Assembly: GCF_964019385.1 (NCBI RefSeq)
Contig: NC_088649.1
Coordinates: 22,970,424 to 23,034,423 of the forward strand
Direction of reading: 5' to 3'
Length of the DNA: 64,000 bases
Source: Sycon ciliatum
Taxonomy: Eukaryota > Porifera > Calcarea > Leucosolenida > Sycettidae
A program made the translations under genes and the position numbers. Positions 55,113 to 64,000 of this stretch are shown piece by piece. Each line of letters begins with the position of its first letter. Within the stretch, counting starts at the first letter, position 1. The notes beneath the pieces are model-generated. The model had not been told where the DNA came from, did not search any database, and worked only from the letters and a program-made list of their open reading frames with translations.

Positions 55113-56363
55113 CTACTTCCAGGCGTGAGGGGGATTGCAGCTACTGCATGGCTGCGCTCGAATCTTACGCAAAACGCTGCGAAACAGGACTCGCAAGCTT
55201 TGAACGTCTTCTGAAGTCGCTACGCCGGCATACACCTGCAAAGCAAGATTCTGTAAGGACGACGGTTCCGTACGTACTCTGACGATCGTCGATGCTAAAT
55301 CGGTATTGTAGGATGGCTTGTGACCACCTACAAAATAGACGTCACCAATGGGATCTTGGCATGAGTAAGGATAATACCCTGCCTCCAATGGTGGCTGGAT
55401 GTGCGACGTGTTCACACGATACCAGCATAGTAAGTCAGTGTGAAAGATGGAAATGTCATTGCGGTAACTCGTTCCATTGTCAAAAGAACCACCACAGAGG
55501 ACCAGTAAGGACGTCGAGCTCGGGGCCAAAGAAGCACAACTTCGCTCTTGAGGCAGTTCTCCCGTCACTGGCAAAGCACCACTCCACTCCGTCGATTCTA
55601 AATTTAATCGATGAAGATCATTTTTCAATTCCTCAGTCGAATTGCAAGCTCCGCCAAAGACGTATGCGAACTTGCCGCGATTGGTGAACGCAGAGTCATA
55701 TCTAGGGTCTGGTGCGTCACCAGTGTATAGCATCTCTCTCCACGTACAGCTACCAGTACTAGCATGATCTCCTGTGTCCAGCACATGTACTGCGTTGTTT
55801 ACATACCCACGTACTGTTTCCAGGTATGATGCTGGGGTTTGAACGCCCTCAGTTTGCGAGGGACGCTCCCCAACTCCACCAAACACATAGCATTCATTCC
55901 ATTTCACATTGGAACACATACCAACGTTAGACTTTGGTGTCGGCGAACTGCCGCGAATGTTGACCTGAGAAACGGTCCGCGTACATGGATTAAGATGGAA
56001 GACGGTATTGCAGAAGGTAAGGTTTTCATGCGGTTGGTGAAATCCTCCGAAGTAGAAAATATCAGAACCGACGGCAGCTGCAGCACAACTCCTGACGTGA
56101 AGCGGGTTAGGATTGGTTAATAACCATGCTGTCTCGTATTTGATTTGTACTGATTTGAAGTCATGTTCCGGGTCTGGATCATGTGGACAACGAGGCGTTA
56201 ACGATGGTAATTGTATGCACTGAAGAATTCCCTCTGGACTAATCCAAGGACAACCACCCAATGTGTAGATCGTCGAGTCGACTATGCAACTAGTCTTCAT
56301 GACCCACGGCTGTTCCGTTTCCTCGCGCATTTGGAAGGGGTTCCTCCACACACGAACAGACAT
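55113..56363 (-). CDS. Kelch-repeat protein, copy 7 (intact, 416 aa)
   Basis: Unbroken minus-strand frame from MSVRVWRNPF to HAWK. Six blades with Gly-Gly motifs (TLGG, YFGGF, YVFGG twice, LCGGS, FVGGH). The variable regions differ from copies 3 and 5 (MREETEQPWVM near the N-terminus, FHQPHENLT loop in blade 2, SFDNGTSY in blade 5, HKPSYNTDL in blade 6). It is closest to copies 2 and 6, sharing YETAWLLTN, HLNPCTRT (copy 2) and NLESTEWSG. The C-terminal tail PSSLQNLALQVYAGVATS is intact. Start is the first in-frame ATG of the conserved block. Soluble, no signal peptide. Confidence 0.85.
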   Translation of the reverse strand: MSVRVWRNPFQMREETEQPWVMKTSCIVDSTIYTLGGCPWISPEGILQCIQLPSLTPRCPHDPDPEHDFKSVQIKYETAWLLTNPNPLHVRSCAAAAVGSDIFYFGGFHQPHENLTFCNTVFHLNPCTRTVSQVNIRGSSPTPKSNVGMCSNVKWNECYVFGGVGERPSQTEGVQTPASYLETVRGYVNNAVHVLDTGDHASTGSCTWREMLYTGDAPDPRYDSAFTNRGKFAYVFGGACNSTEELKNDLHRLNLESTEWSGALPVTGELPQERSCASLAPSSTSLLVLCGGSFDNGTSYRNDISIFHTDLLCWYRVNTSHIQPPLEAGYYPYSCQDPIGDVYFVGGHKPSYNTDLASTIVRVRTEPSSLQNLALQVYAGVATSEDVQSLRVLFRSVLRKIRAQPCSSCNPPHAWK

Positions 56364-56919
56364 AGCTGGCTGAGTAGAAGGAGCAGCAGTGAGACGGAGT
56401 AGCGAACAGCTTATATGTTTCACTTCACACTGACTAGATCTTCACTGATACTTTGTAGCTACGCTGCACTAAAGGACATTACAACACAATTGAACTATTA
56501 TACGAAACCAAAGTAAGAGATAATGAGGGTGATAGCAGACACCAATGTAGGCGCTAACAATTAGCTTGACGCGAAACGGGGATAGTGTCTGTATTTCACG
56601 GTACGAAAGGCGAGTATATAATCGTTTAGTATGTCCCCTTATTTTAGCGTGCCCAAGCCTTTTGCAGGGGGAAAATATGCACAAGCGCAACCTCAAAAGG
56701 AAGAATACGAACGAAAAATGGCTTCCAACACGGGCTAATATGGAGGGTGCTAAAATGGCAGTGAAAACAGTTTAAGTTAATACGGAAGGAGCGAAAAATG
56801 GCAGTGAGCATAGTCCAATGCCTGGGCAGATTCTTGCTACTCGGATTGTTATTAATGTTGTTCGTTCTGGCCTTGGTTATGTGTGAGACATGCTGTTGGT
56901 GACAATGCATGAGCATCAA
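56364..56919 (-). promoter_or_regulatory. Upstream block of kelch copy 7
   Basis: Inverted conserved block: start side at 56364, CTATTATACG near 56505 (TATA-like on minus), GGCGAG near 56610. The outer part (56640-56919) shares the AATGGCAGTG motifs with other copies. Confidence 0.5.
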
Positions 56920-57472
56920 TTTTTCCTCCTCAGGCACGAAACAACACGCTCCGCTCATATCCCCACTCCCTCATCGCAACTTGGAATCAGCTCCCACCTA
57001 CCCTTCTGCAGTCTCCCCCTTCTCGCAGAGGTATGCACACGTTTAAGAAAAACGTCAACGACCACTTGCGGCGCAGCAAGTGGGAGTGGGCCACAGACAG
57101 GCTATGATCTCTGCCAACACACCAGCGTAATTATACTGACCGCGCTCCAGCTCCCTTCTACCCCTCTTTGATCCCCTTCGCTCAGCCTTTAAATCCGATT
57201 ATCAGTTCACTCCATCTTCCTACGGTGCACTGCTTTTACTATTGTTTTGTCCTATCTCAATCTCAAATTCTCCCCATTATCGTTTGCAAAGCCGGTGCTT
57301 CCTTCTTGGATGCACATGTTTCTTTTCTCCTATGTATCAGCGCACAGGAGTAACGATGATCCCGAGACCTTTGGTCGGAGGAGTTACTTTTGCCCCGCCC
57401 CCACTTCCATCCAATATGCCACCGCCCCCGCTGTGCAGCATCTGATGGTACTGTGGTATTCAGTAAAAAAAA
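56920..57472 (+). mobile_element. LINE 3' fragment, duplicate of 48556-49115
   Basis: Same insertion with ATCAA at 56915-56919 and 57473-57477, same poly-A end. The coding tail is again only a C-terminal remnant. Confidence 0.8.
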
Positions 57473-57477
57473 ATCAA

Positions 57478-59140
57478 GAGCGTGTAAACGGATCTCACCG
57501 TCAAGCAGTCCAAGCAGGCTTTCAGGACTGGCAAGCATGAACAACGGAAGAAGCACTCCGGTTTGGTATACTTTGGAATACAATCTGCTCTCCTACGATG
57601 CATCTATCATGGTTACTATTACTATCATGTCAGCATGTTTCAACAGCTCTCGGGATGCAGTCGTTCAGCAGGCACAGAAGGACGGTGTTGTTAGATTCGG
57701 TACTATTCCTAGAACGAGAGTGTTACGAAATAGTGGTTGCGACTTCGGCGATGATTTGTAAGAAAGGGTCTTCGACGTCTGTTCTCACCGTTCAACAACG
57801 ACACTGACTCACGCTGCTATCTGGTGTTGACGAGGTGTTTGTCGCGCTGGAAACGGAGCGTCTCTGTAAGTTTGTATCCCTGGTGATGTTTGTGCTTGGA
57901 GAGCACTATACATATGGTGCTCTTCAGCCACAATCTTCCTCAGCCTACGCAATGTCAACTGATGAGGGTTGACTTCCCCGAAACACTGTGTATTGAGCAG
58001 GGAGTGGTGAGTGGTGCTTTCTTGCAGGTTTGCCGAATGGACGGTTCGATGGACTTTTCGTGTGGTCTGGATGGCGGTCGTGAGTCAGTCAAGTGAGAAT
58101 TCAAGTCGGCAGGAAAACTGCGAGCTCCCATGTAGGGAGCAACACGCGCTTCCCAATCATCGCCGAAGTCGCACCAGCCTCTTCTTCACATTGTCGTCCC
58201 CAGCGCGGACTTGCGAATTAGATTTCTTGGAGGCAACAACGTTGTGAATGACCAACAGTCCTCAGCGCTTGTTCACCACCTCCATGAGCGACATTGACAC
58301 ACGCTGATATCTTATGTGCAAGGGGGGGGGGGGGTTGGCGGCGCTGGAGCGTCTCCGTAGGTGTGTATCCCTGGTGATGTTTGTCCCTGGAGAGCACTCT
58401 TCAAATGGTGCTCTTGTTTGTTTGTTTGTATACTTTATTTGAATTTGCTAATCTAAATGAGCACAAATGCTCAATGACAAGACAGCTAATATGTTATTGT
58501 GTGTATTGAGCAGGGAGTGGTGCTTTCTTGCAGGTTTGCCGAGTGGACGGTTCGATAGACCTCTCGTGTGATCTGGATGGCAGTCGTGACTCAGTCAGGT
58601 GAGAATTCAAGTTGGCAGGAAAACTGCGAGCTCCCCCATAGGGAGCAACATACGCTTCCCAATTATCGCCAAAGTCGCACCACCCTCTGTTTTATATTTC
58701 CCATATAGACCGAAGTCGAGGTCAATATCCTATTTATCACGATTCCTTTGCTATAAGCGCGAAAGTTGATCCTGCTATTTTAGCCTTTTTAGTATAGCAT
58801 TTGTACTTTAGTGTACATAAGATGCTGCCTATTTTGGGTACAAGACTGTAAGAACAACAGGGTTCAGCTTCTGCAGCACAGTGGCTGGGTGGTATAAAAG
58901 TTTGCCTGAGATTCATTCTGCAGTGGGTTCGAATCCTGCTTGTTCTCTTCCTTTGTCTTCTTTCTTCCAAATTTTCTTTCTGAAGTGGATAGAAAATTTC
59001 GAAGTCCCTCCAAAGTCGAAAGATTGCAACGCCTAAATGGTCGATATAACCAGTCGATTCAAGCAGTCGATATACCGGCGATATGGGTAATACATGACCA
59101 GCCAAGGATCACAAAATTAGTGCAGGGCGATATGGAAGAG
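57478..59140 (+). repeat. Repeat block X region, duplicate of 49121-50820
   Basis: Collinear with the copy 6 unit, including the tandem pair of X-block sequences, a G-run at 58323 and a GGTTCGAATCC box near 58927. No gene. Confidence 0.7.
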
Positions 59141-59148
59141 AGATAAAT

Positions 59149-59737
59149 ATTAATTCAACATCTCCTGGCTCGTCAGAAGACTGCCAATATATAAGAAGTC
59201 GGGTGGTAGCCAACCACGGCGAACTGAATAATAAGGAGAGAAACAAAGAGAGTACTGCAAGGGGAGGCATGACGAAAATGGTGAGATTATTTAGGACGAA
59301 GAAGCTGAAGCTTGAACTCCTTAATGTCTGTGCATGCTTTAAGGCTAGTTGGCAGAGAAGACCAGAGAGTGTATGCAGAGAAGATAGGAGATTTCAGAAA
59401 CAGGGAGGTATTGGCACGGGGTAATGAGAAGGAATGACGTGTTGATCTGGTGGACACAAACCAGTTATACTCAGCAAAGTGTTTTGGAGCCAGGTCTACT
59501 AAGATCATGTGTACAAGGATGCAAAGATGTTGCTGGTGTCGCTCTAAGAGGGGAGATACTGAAGCTAAACTGTAGAGACGTCGGGAGGAGAATGTTTGAT
59601 TTTTGCGAAACAGGATTTTTAGAAGCAGACGCTGGTGTATTTCCAGAGTTTGAACAAGGGCCTGAGACAAACCGCACCACGCTGTGTCACAGTAATCAAA
59701 TATAGGTAGAATATACGACGTAAAGAACAAAGGTAAA
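59149..59737 (-). mobile_element. LINE C-terminal fragment with 8-bp duplication
   Basis: AGATAAAT at 59141-59148 and 59738-59745. The minus frame encodes SYILPIFDYCDTAWCGL, LEIHQRLLLKILF and AYTLWSSLPTSLKA, the C-terminal region of a LINE reverse transcriptase, to 59287. The unit of copy 6 lacks it, so it inserted after the unit duplication. 5'-truncated. Confidence 0.8.
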
Positions 59738-59745
59738 AGATAAAT

Positions 59746-60500
59746 CCCCATATCAACCACCTTTTAAAAGTTGGGGTATTTACTTTGCTTTAGTCCCGTA
59801 GCTATGCAGAAGACGTTACTTCAGTAACGTCTGGCGCTAGCCAGGGTCCACACAGCTTTAATTTGGTATTTGCGTGTTTGTTTGTTTGTTTGTGTCCCGC
59901 CTGGCGCTATCCCGTATCTGTCCCATACCGTACCGTACCATCAAACACAGCTGGCCACATACAGCTGGCCGCAATATTCAAATAGGGCTTTCAAACGCAA
60001 GATCATAACGTGAAGCAACTGGGAAGAATGGGTATGAATGCGAAGTGTATGGGGGAATGCATGTAGGGCGATAGTGCGGGTTCGAATCACAGGATATGCC
60101 TAAAAAAATAGGAGAATTGAAAAATTTATAACATCCCTATGCTTTTTTTGCCGTCATAAAGGCGGTAGACGGTGTCGTATTACCCTCGATCGTGCCTGTC
60201 TCGTACCTATCCCGTACCGTACCGTACCATCAAAGACGGCTGGCCCGAATGTATATTCAAATAGGGCTTTCAAATGCAAGATCTTAACGTGAAGCAACTT
60301 GGAAGAATTAGTATGTATGCGAAGTGTATCGGGGGATGCATGCAGGGCGCGCGATAGTGCGGGTTCGAATCCCAGGTTATGTCTTTAAAAAAAGAATTTT
60401 TTAAAGAATTTATAACATCCCTATGCTTTTTTTGTCTAGGTCATCAAGGCAAAAAAGCATAGCGTAGGGCCCTGAGCTTCCAAGCTCTCTCGTTACCCAC
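59746..60500. repeat. Tandemly doubled repeat, about 300 bp
   Basis: 59895-60155 and 60196-60440 match: cgtaccgtaccatcaaa, ttcaaatagggctttcaaa, aacgtgaagcaact, the tRNA-like box GGTTCGAATC and tttataacatccctatgctt. Absent from the copy 6 unit. A (GTTT)n run lies near 59875. No ORF. Confidence 0.7.
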
Positions 60501-60898
60501 TTAGGGGCCGGTCACATTGAGGGGACAATCCTCAGATAATACACCGGGAATATTTTTTTCTGCTTTTCATCACCGCCATACTGCATACGCACAATTAGAA
60601 AAATCTCACTCACGCGAGTGTCACCATTCGCTCCTGGCAGTGTGTCAGTCCCTCTCCTGGGCCAGAGCTGCATCAGCACAGCCTCTAGAGTATCGCTCCA
60701 CTTCATAACGCAATAAAAATAAGGAAACTAAAAAAATCCAGTGGAAGCCGCGGGTGTTTATAATCTTCTGCGGAAAAGCGAGGCCTCGAGCTGATTTTCA
60801 TCGAGTGGATTAAATCTCTCAAATCTCCCGCACAGCGGCAAATGTCCATGGTAACATCTGGTTTTTTCAAATTTTCCCTCAGTGCGACCGGCCCCTTA
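60501..60898. mobile_element. MITE, TIR TAAGGGGCCGGT, copy 2
   Basis: Duplicate of 50861-51269, with TTAGGGGCCGGTCACATTGA at left and its inverse at right. Confidence 0.8.
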
Positions 60899-61345
60899 GA
60901 GTTTGTAATACATGACCAGTCAAGGATCACAAGAATTAGTGGATGGCGATATGGAAGAGCGATAAATCTCCATATTCACCACTTTAAGTTGGGGTATGTA
61001 CGTTGATTTGTTACCCACTTAGAGGTTGCAACTTTTCGCATTTCAAGGTACTTAGAAATTTCTCTCCATTTAAAAAAGAAGAAAATTGAAGAGAAGAAGG
61101 AAGTTTGAGAAGGAATCGAATCTGCACCCACAAGATTCCCAAGCACCCAGTTTTCACTTACTATTAATGCTCCCATGGATTTTCCCTATACTTATACTAG
61201 ATGGCAGTCAAATATTCCTGCATATTTCACTCCTTAGGGCTATAGTGACTGCCTGTATTTGACGCCTTTTTAGGGAATGAGCACAGCCTTTGGCTGGTCG
61301 TGGTAAGTCTGATATTGACTTAGTGTTGGTCAGTATTGGAAAATA
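60899..61345. other. End of right-hand duplicated unit, copy 2
   Basis: Matches 51270-51592 with an insertion of about 110 bp near 61060-61190. No gene. Confidence 0.6.
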
Positions 61346-61799
61346 AGTGCCGTTCATCATGTGTATTGTGCGGATGCAGTTTTTGCCTCTCCCCAGATTT
61401 GAAAATTTCCATCGTGTAGGTTCATTCTACTGGCACGTAGCTTGCCCCATTACCTTCCATTTGACTTTTGAAGTCGGCTGCAGTGGTTTTATCGGTGGTG
61501 ATTTGGCCTACTCTGCTATTCTTGAGACCCAGGTGATTCATTGTCCTGCCGGTTCTCCATTGTTGTTGTAGGCTGCCCTCCCGTTTATTGAAGCTGGGTG
61601 GCTGTGTGTAGCCTTCCTCGTCGGCCTTGTACTTTGGAGACGCTAGTTGCCACACCGACTACGTTGTTGTCACGGACAAGCCCAGTGTGCTGTTTGCGCA
61701 CCTGGCTTGGCATTCACACTTCTGTTGGACGCTGGGACTAGTGAGAGGCGTGAGAGGCGCGCGCTTTTGAAACCACGTCAACACAGCTACAGAGCAATC
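61346..61799 (+). other. Upstream region of the two-exon ORF
   Basis: Unrelated to the kelch units. Becomes GC-rich toward 61800 (gtgagaggcgcgcg). Could include a promoter or 5' UTR, but nothing specific is recognised. Confidence 0.35.
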
Positions 61800-62458
61800 A
61801 TGTCGTTCGAGGGGATGGTGCGGGCCTTGGAGGCTCTAGCTGGAACGCCAGCAAATGCTGCCTGCCTCTCTGGAACGGAGGTATGTTAGTGCGAGTGCTG
61901 TCAGGGATTGCGCACATGTACAGCCTCGGCATAAGGGGTACATGGATACAGCTAATGGGGTCGTTTTCGGCACTTGTGCAGTTGGTTGTGAGACTTATCC
62001 ACTCAACCCCACCGTTAGGCGCTGCATCTGCCGCTAGGGTTTATCGGGTGTTAGCGGCCGTCGTGAGTTCCCTTCGGGAACGGACACGATAATTTACTTA
62101 CTTTTTCCAGCCTCGACCTGTGTTTGAGCTGGGAGAGCTGTCGGAGTCACCTGAGAGTGTTGCTTCCAGCGTTGGCGTTGGTACCGGTCAAAAGTCGCCG
62201 ACACAGCTCCCCGCACCGGACTCTGTTGGCATCGTAAATGCAGACCACCTCATGAAACAGTTCCGCACCTGCATGAGCGATCTTTTAGAAGAGCGCATGG
62301 AAACGGTCCTAGATTCCATTGCTCGTATCCGTGAGGAGGTGTCAGCCGTCAGTAACTCGTTCAATGGCTTGGATACTCGACTCAATATTCTTGAAAGAAG
62401 GCTTGAGAAGACGGATACCGGACCCTTGGAGAATAACCCAATACTAGTACAATACTAG
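61800..62458 (+). CDS. Two-exon small coiled-coil ORF (142 aa), possibly LINE ORF1-like
   Basis: Exon 1 61800-61880 (MSFEGMVRALEAL... ending SGTE) is followed by GTATGT. Exon 2 62111-62458 follows TTTTTCCAG and continues in the same frame (PRPVFELGELSES). The product would have an acidic/Ser-rich middle and a heptad-like C-terminal helix (ERMETVLDSIARIREEVSAV, then LDTRLNILERRLEK), a coiled coil. Exact frame continuity across GT-AG supports splicing. The helix recalls the trimerisation region of LINE ORF1 proteins or a truncated host gene. No other domain follows before the stop. It is independent of the kelch array. Confidence 0.45.
61929..62107 (+). mobile_element. SINE family S1, copy 3, 5'-truncated, in the intron
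   Basis: Flanked by CAGCCTCG at 61921-61928 and 62108-62115. Matches the 3' half of the SINE at 27344-27651 (GGGGTACATGGATACAGCTA ... GATAATTTACTTACTTTTT). The duplicated CAG forms a second splice acceptor. Confidence 0.8.
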
Positions 62459-62483
62459 TATTAGATAAACCTTGTTATAGTTC

Positions 62484-62631
62484 ACACATGTTGTTAGTTT
62501 GACAGCAAGAAACAAGGTGGAGTACGGACCGGGGCTCTGCCAACCGTGGATCATGGTTGTAGTAAGGTCACTGATTTCGAACACAGTGTCCTGTACCTTG
62601 CTTGTATCATGCTGTCAAACTAACAACATGA
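62484..62631. mobile_element. Short MITE with about 35-bp TIRs
   Basis: CATGTTGTTAGTTTGACAGC is inverted at the right end (GCTGTCAAACTAACAACATG), with AAACAAGGT/ACCTTG continuing inward. 148 bp. Confidence 0.75.
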
Positions 62632-62687
62632 ATATAGAAAAACTGGTAGGACGCATCACGCAGCTTCATAAATAAAAGTTTGGTTTC

Positions 62688-62849
62688 GAGCAACACTGGC
62701 TCACACTCAATCACTGCTTTTCACCAGAAAAATATTTTATTTTAACTTTTCGGTCATGAAATAACCATCATTATTATTTCATAACCGAAACGTTGAAATA
62801 AAGTATTTCCTGGTGAAAAGCAGTGATTGAGTGTGAGCCAGTGTTGCTC
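62688..62849. repeat. Near-perfect 162-nt hairpin
   Basis: GAGCAACACTGGCTCACACT at 62688 pairs with its inverse ending at 62849. Arms of about 73 bp with a few mismatches, loop around 'ataaccatcattatt'. Either a tiny foldback transposon or a source of hairpin RNA. Confidence 0.85.
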
Positions 62850-63322
62850 ACAACCAATATTTTTACTTCCTCCGCGTCATTAAAAATGGTCGCTTCGCAC
62901 ATCGCAATGTTTGTGACTTGCCTCGTCTTAGTCAGACTGTCGGAATCGCTGTTTTCTGTGTTCGAACATTGGTGCGACCCTTTCTGCGCAATGCCTACTT
63001 GTTACTGAAGCCGTGGTGGTCTCGGACCTTGTCGGAGCTCTCTTCCGCACCAAGAAAATTCATCGCGCTCCGCACTATTCCGCCCCAGAGCGCATATCGT
63101 TTTTCTGGAGTTCGTGCTGTCCCACATCACTCCTTGGGCATTTATCAAGACTGAAAGCTCGGGTATAAGAATCCTGGTATCTCTCCTGAATATGAAATGC
63201 TGAAGTTGACGATGGCAAGAACAAAGTGTTCTCAAATTCCAAAAATGCGCTACTTGTGGTGCATGTTGCTGCGTAGGTAGCAGGTCTGAAAACACCAACA
63301 AAATCAGCGAAGCGATAAAGAA
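62850..63322. other. Unassigned spacer
   Basis: ORFs of 60-100 codons on both strands overlap and none has a recognised domain. I see no gene. Confidence 0.4.
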
Positions 63323-63540
63323 AGTCCGATCTGCGTTTACGCGATTCGGTTTTGACCACCCTCCCCCCTCCCCCCTGGTTTGCGTCCGCTTCTGCAGCTG
63401 TGCGTCTGCGTTTTAACGCGCTCGCGATAACGTCACGTGATGGCATTTCCTAGGCGACCGTCAAAAACCGTCAAAAACCGACGAAAACGCAGACGCAAAC
63501 GCGACTTTTGAACGCAGTGTGATACGGGCTTTAGAGCGCA
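63323..63540. repeat. Probable degenerate MITE
   Basis: The right part has AACGCAGACGCAAACGCG and GTGTGATACGGGCTTT, typical of TIR ends. The left part has diverged ATCTGCGTTTACGCG. Also a C-rich tract and twice GTCAAAAACC. The left boundary is uncertain. Confidence 0.4.
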
Positions 63541-64000
63541 AGCGCTGTTGAAGCATGCTAACATTATGGCATCGGCAACCGTGACAATAACATCGTAGGT
63601 GAGGATATTGATAATTCTACAAGACTGGATAGCCTCTTCCGTTGTTCACGCTTGCCAGTCCTGGAAGCCACGTTTACATTCTCACGTTTACATTCTCAGC
63701 ATGAACTGCTTGACGGTGAGATCCGTATACACGCTCTTGATGCTCATGCATTGTCACCAACAGCATGTCTCACACATTACCAATGCCAGAACGAGCAAAT
63801 AGCAGCCGGCTGAGCTGGAAACTATCGTGGTGTCTTCGGCAGATCCAGATCGTTCCAACAAGCCATAGATCGTGAAAACCCGTCAATGTGGAGTGACAAT
63901 AAAAATTAATAAATTTAGTTCTGAACCTGAGCATGCAGGTGAGTGCATTGTGAGTTTGCGTTCACCATGGCGTGGCCAGCACCGCGGATCAAGGCTTGGC
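63541..64000. repeat. Kelch-unit flank piece at the window end
   Basis: 63541-63810 matches the LINE-flank block at 2400-2570, 13540-13690 and 17073-17160 (gcgctgttgaa, gataattctacaagactgga, gcttgacggtgag). A 19-bp stretch is duplicated (cacgtttacattct twice). The last 190 bp are unassigned. Confidence 0.6.

Overview
The window looks like a metazoan (probably invertebrate) nuclear scaffold. There are no bacterial operons or ribosome-binding sites. The host genes are single-exon or carry short GT-AG introns. Most of the DNA is a mosaic of LINE-type retroposon fragments, an LTR element, tRNA-related SINEs and many terminal-inverted-repeat (TIR) DNA elements, and there is one 200-N assembly gap. 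The exact taxon cannot be read from the sequence.

The backbone is a family of tandem/segmental duplicates of one gene, a six-bladed kelch-repeat protein of about 412-416 residues. Three copies have an unbroken frame: 20314-21552 (+), 37656-38906 (+) and 55113-56363 (-). Four are broken: 4451-5571 (truncated, two stops, frameshift), 9319-10577 (one-base deletion), 24454-27956 (frameshift, then split by a MULE-like element and a SINE) and 43310-47999 (split by a 3.4 kb TTAA element and otherwise open). A small relic lies at 42315-42455. Each copy carries the same roughly 250 bp upstream block and roughly 480 bp downstream block, so whole units were duplicated. The left five copies are on +, the right ones on -.

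Layout: 1-1240 is the distal flank of a unit lying mostly outside the window. 1478-4450 holds LINE fragments and a block repeated at 12909-15962. 4451-5571 is kelch copy 1. 5790-7113 is a TIR element around a LINE fragment. 7170-9318 holds repeat blocks, a SINE and an upstream block, followed by kelch copy 2. 11064-17072 is a repeated unit flank plus the longest LINE copy. 17196-19960 is a minisatellite split by a 2.2 kb TTAA foldback with twin ORFs. Kelch copies 3 and 4 follow, with a hAT-type MITE at 23302-23786 between them. An LTR retrotransposon (28420-31641) and a transposon cluster (31850-36600) separate copies 4 and 5. Copy 5 is followed by a unit flank that runs into the gap at 40396-40595. 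The right half is two related minus-strand units, 42600-51590 (copy 6) and 54410-61350 (copy 7). At 61800-62458 there is a separate two-exon coiled-coil ORF whose splice acceptor has been duplicated by a SINE insertion.

Functional picture: the kelch proteins have conserved blade cores and variable loops, plus a C-terminal segment resembling the BC-box region of KLHDC-type CUL2 substrate receptors (inference). Everything else is mostly mobile DNA that has expanded, broken and rearranged the array.
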